From assembly GCA_028023455.1 (NCBI GenBank), contig JAQFVV010012530.1:3355254-3419253 (forward strand): 64,000 nt of DNA. Reading direction: 5' to 3'. How positions within the stretch are numbered: position 1 is the stretch's first letter; the number at the start of each line of letters is the position of its first letter. This document shows, piece by piece, positions 62,120-64,000 of the stretch. Origin of the DNA: Epiperipatus broadwayi (Eukaryota; Onychophora; Udeonychophora; Euonychophora; Peripatidae). The notes below the pieces were generated by a model that was given only the letters and a program-made list of their open reading frames with translations, searched no databases and was not told where the DNA came from. Made by a program: the position numbers and the translations under genes.

Positions 62120-62417
62120 AATGTTCCTTTATGGCTTCTAACTCTCTCCACATAATGTCTTTAAATTCCTGATATTCTCTAACTCTTATCTTTTCTTCTT
62201 CTTGTCTCTGTTTTGATTCTTCCTCTTTTCTTTTTCTCATTTCCTCCTCATACATTTTCTTCATTTCTTGCATATTCTGTCTGAGTATTTCCTCAATGAA
62301 CTTGAAATTAAAGTCCATTGATCCTCTGTATTGTTGCAGAGCTTCCCTTTGCTCGGGTGTCAACTCCAAAGCTTCAGATAAATCTACTTGCTCTATATCA
62401 ATATTTTCTGATTCCAT
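62013..62417 (-). pseudogene. Gypsy-like gag N-terminal fragment (coiled coil)
   Basis: 134-codon minus-strand frame starting MESENIDIEQVDLSEALELT, with a long charged coiled coil (about residues 35-85, rich in E, K, R, Q), then VREYQEFKDIMWRELEAIKE. This kind of acidic-leader plus coiled-coil start is common for gag of invertebrate Gypsy elements. It is followed at once by integrase C-terminal sequence in another frame, so the pol centre is deleted. No zinc knuckle remains. Confidence 0.6.
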
Positions 62418-62559
62418 TTTCTTAATATGATTTATTTATTTTACACTACTAGAATTTGACTACTCCCTACCGGTATATTGGCCCTATAACACTCTTTTGC
62501 TGCCCTCACCTACTCTACATTGCCCTATCTCTATATTGCTGCATTTAACATATTTAACA

Positions 62560-62700
62560 TATATATTATAGCGAACTATTGGTAACATGTATAATAAGCC
62601 ACTGCTGTCTATGCTATATATATTTGTACTTTAACAAAATATTTATTGTTAACATATATAATAAGCTTCTGCTGTCTATGCTATATATATAACGGTGCCT
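62560..62700. repeat. Imperfect ~80-bp tandem pair
   Basis: TAACAT-TATAATAAGC-CTGCTGTCTATGCTATATAT occurs twice (about 62580-62630 and 62650-62692). Confidence 0.6.
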
Positions 62701-63084
62701 AATAAAAAAAATTCAATGCTACTTGCTTTCTCATTTAGCGACTGATTACTTTTTTTTTTTTTTGACATATATATATAAAATATTTCATTAGATCCAAGTA
62801 TTTTCATTCCTTCTTAAATTACACACACATCCCTGATTTCCTTAAATTTGTTATTATGCCTACTGTTCTTTCATTCACTCAACCCACATTATTTCACTCG
62901 ATTTATTTATTTTTCATTATTTTTATCAAAACAAAATCGTATATATATAAAATAATTAGCTAACTCGAGTAAGAAACGCTAAAAGAAATTTATATGCGTT
63001 ATATTTTGCTCAGGGTATATATGGGTTTTTTGTATCAAAAGCTCCATGTTGGAAAGTGCCAAATGCTAAAAACAATTTCTACTA

Positions 63085-63274
63085 TGTAACAGTCAGAAAA
63101 CATGTGACTCGTAAACATAGTGCAGAATTTGACCATCACACAGAACAGCAGCACCATCGAAGTAGTGAAGCCACCCATGGTACTGAGTTCAAACATAGTT
63201 TATCGGTTCCACAATACAATCCACAAAACAACGCATCTGATGCGACATTAGTAACACATTTTCTGACCGTTACA
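63085..63274. mobile_element. 190-bp MITE of the TGTAACRGTCAG family, TA-flanked
   Basis: Begins TGTAACAGTCAGAAAACATG and ends CATTTTCTGACCGTTACA; terminal inverted repeats about 20 bp, with TA directly outside both ends. The interior matches the first 170 bp of the long arm (58513-58680), so it is a short deletion derivative. Its flanks (AAATGCTAAAAA.. and ..TTTTTAGCATTT) are inverted copies of each other. Confidence 0.8.
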
Positions 63275-63717
63275 TAGTTAAATTTTTTTAGCATTTGTGC
63301 AAATCCCGCTACTGAAGCTGTTAGTCCATAAAATATTATTAATGATTGTTTTATTAAAATGTATTAATAAATAATTTTAAACTATATGTCTGCAGTTATG
63401 TTTCATTCATTCGATACCCATTCTATATACTATTTCCTCGATTATGTAAATATGAATGTTTAATTAATATTAGTTTGATTATTGGCTAACTCGAGAATAA
63501 AATCATGAGTCTCTTGCATATTCCTGACCACCATGCCTAAGGAAATATTTACTAATGTCGCATCAGATGCGTTGTTTCGTGGATTGTATTGTGGAACCGA
63601 TAAACTATGTTCGAACTCAGTACCACGGGTAGCTTCGCTACTCGATGGTGCTGCTGTTCTGTATGGTGGTTGAATTCTGCACTATGTTTACGAGTCACAT
63701 GTTTTCTGACCGTTACA
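63275..63717 (-). mobile_element. Right ~430-bp inverted arm of the TGTAACRGTCAG element
   Basis: Inverted copy of 58513-58940, ending GTTTTCTGACCGTTACA at 63717 and followed by a TA tract. Differences from the left arm are few and scattered, so both derive from a recent common sequence. Whether it is the other end of one 5.2-kb element or an independent insertion is unresolved. Confidence 0.85.
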
Positions 63718-64000
63718 ATATATATATGTATGTATAAAGTATATTTAATTGTGAGACTAAAAAAAAAAAAAAAATTATTACACTGACATGGTTATTTAAT
63801 TTAGTATAAGAAAGCTGTCACATTTAATACAATAATATTCACAGACACTCAAGTGTATCTATATATAAAAGTTTCATATTTACTCACTTCAAAATTTGAC
63901 ATGATTTGAGGTCATATATATATAGAACATGACTTCCAATATATTGAGGAGAAAGAGAATAAAATTCAGGGGTTTGTTTCTAGTTTATCTACTTGGCAGG
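63718..64000. other. Right edge, nothing recognised
   Basis: A+T-rich DNA with a poly-A tract near 63760 and short TA runs. No exon seen. Confidence 0.5.

Overview
The window looks like intronic, repeat-laden DNA from an invertebrate, most probably a mollusc and plausibly a cephalopod (octopus-like). The grounds are strong A+T richness, very large introns, canonical GT-AG eukaryotic splice sites, dense TA, TCTA and ATT microsatellites, tRNA-derived SINEs, and RTE-type LINE, Penelope-like and Gypsy-like fragments. There is no operon or ribosome-binding-site structure. The species is inferred from general character, not proven.

One host gene can be read with confidence. Six consecutive coding exons on the + strand (2400-2609, 12787-12916, 12995-13090, 28343-28531, 32637-32712, 47356-47512) join in matching phases. 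They give 858 nt, exactly 286 codons, of a complement C3-like thioester protein (alpha-2-macroglobulin/C3/TEP superfamily). They cover the end of the macroglobulin domain that precedes the thioester domain, a linker with an RQKR basic site, the thioester motif GCGEQ, and the LIHKEM segment carrying the catalytic-type histidine. The gene enters from the left already in progress and runs off the right edge. Its introns here are about 10.2 kb, 78 bp, 15.3 kb, 4.1 kb, 14.6 kb and more than 16 kb.

The rest is mostly mobile DNA and satellite DNA inside those introns. 0-10 kb: a foldback element hosting a small SINE, a 172-bp/61-bp minisatellite field and TA arrays. 10.2-15.1 kb: two inverted copies of a TA-flanked TIR transposon bracket exons 2 and 3, with an RTE-type LINE fragment between them. 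17 kb and 45 kb: long TCTA arrays. 21-23 kb: a second SINE and a Penelope-like element remnant with inverted arms and GIY-YIG nuclease coding. 26 kb: a roughly 60-bp minisatellite. 27-32 kb: small MITEs, an ATT array of about 260 bp, a 1.28-kb repeat and a 300-bp palindrome. 39-48 kb: foldback elements, including a near-perfect 530-bp palindrome, and a five-copy 350-bp repeat. 54-58 kb: a second copy of the 1.28-kb repeat split by a 2.9-kb insertion. 58.5-63.7 kb: a structure bounded by inverted 430-bp arms, holding a deleted Gypsy-like gag/integrase remnant and one possible minus-strand terminal exon.

Nothing forms a multi-gene system. The most interesting points are the layout of the C3-like gene (a basic cleavage-type site where vertebrate C3 has its C3dg boundary), the long inverted repeats around its exons that could make double-stranded RNA, and several compact transposon families with clear ends.
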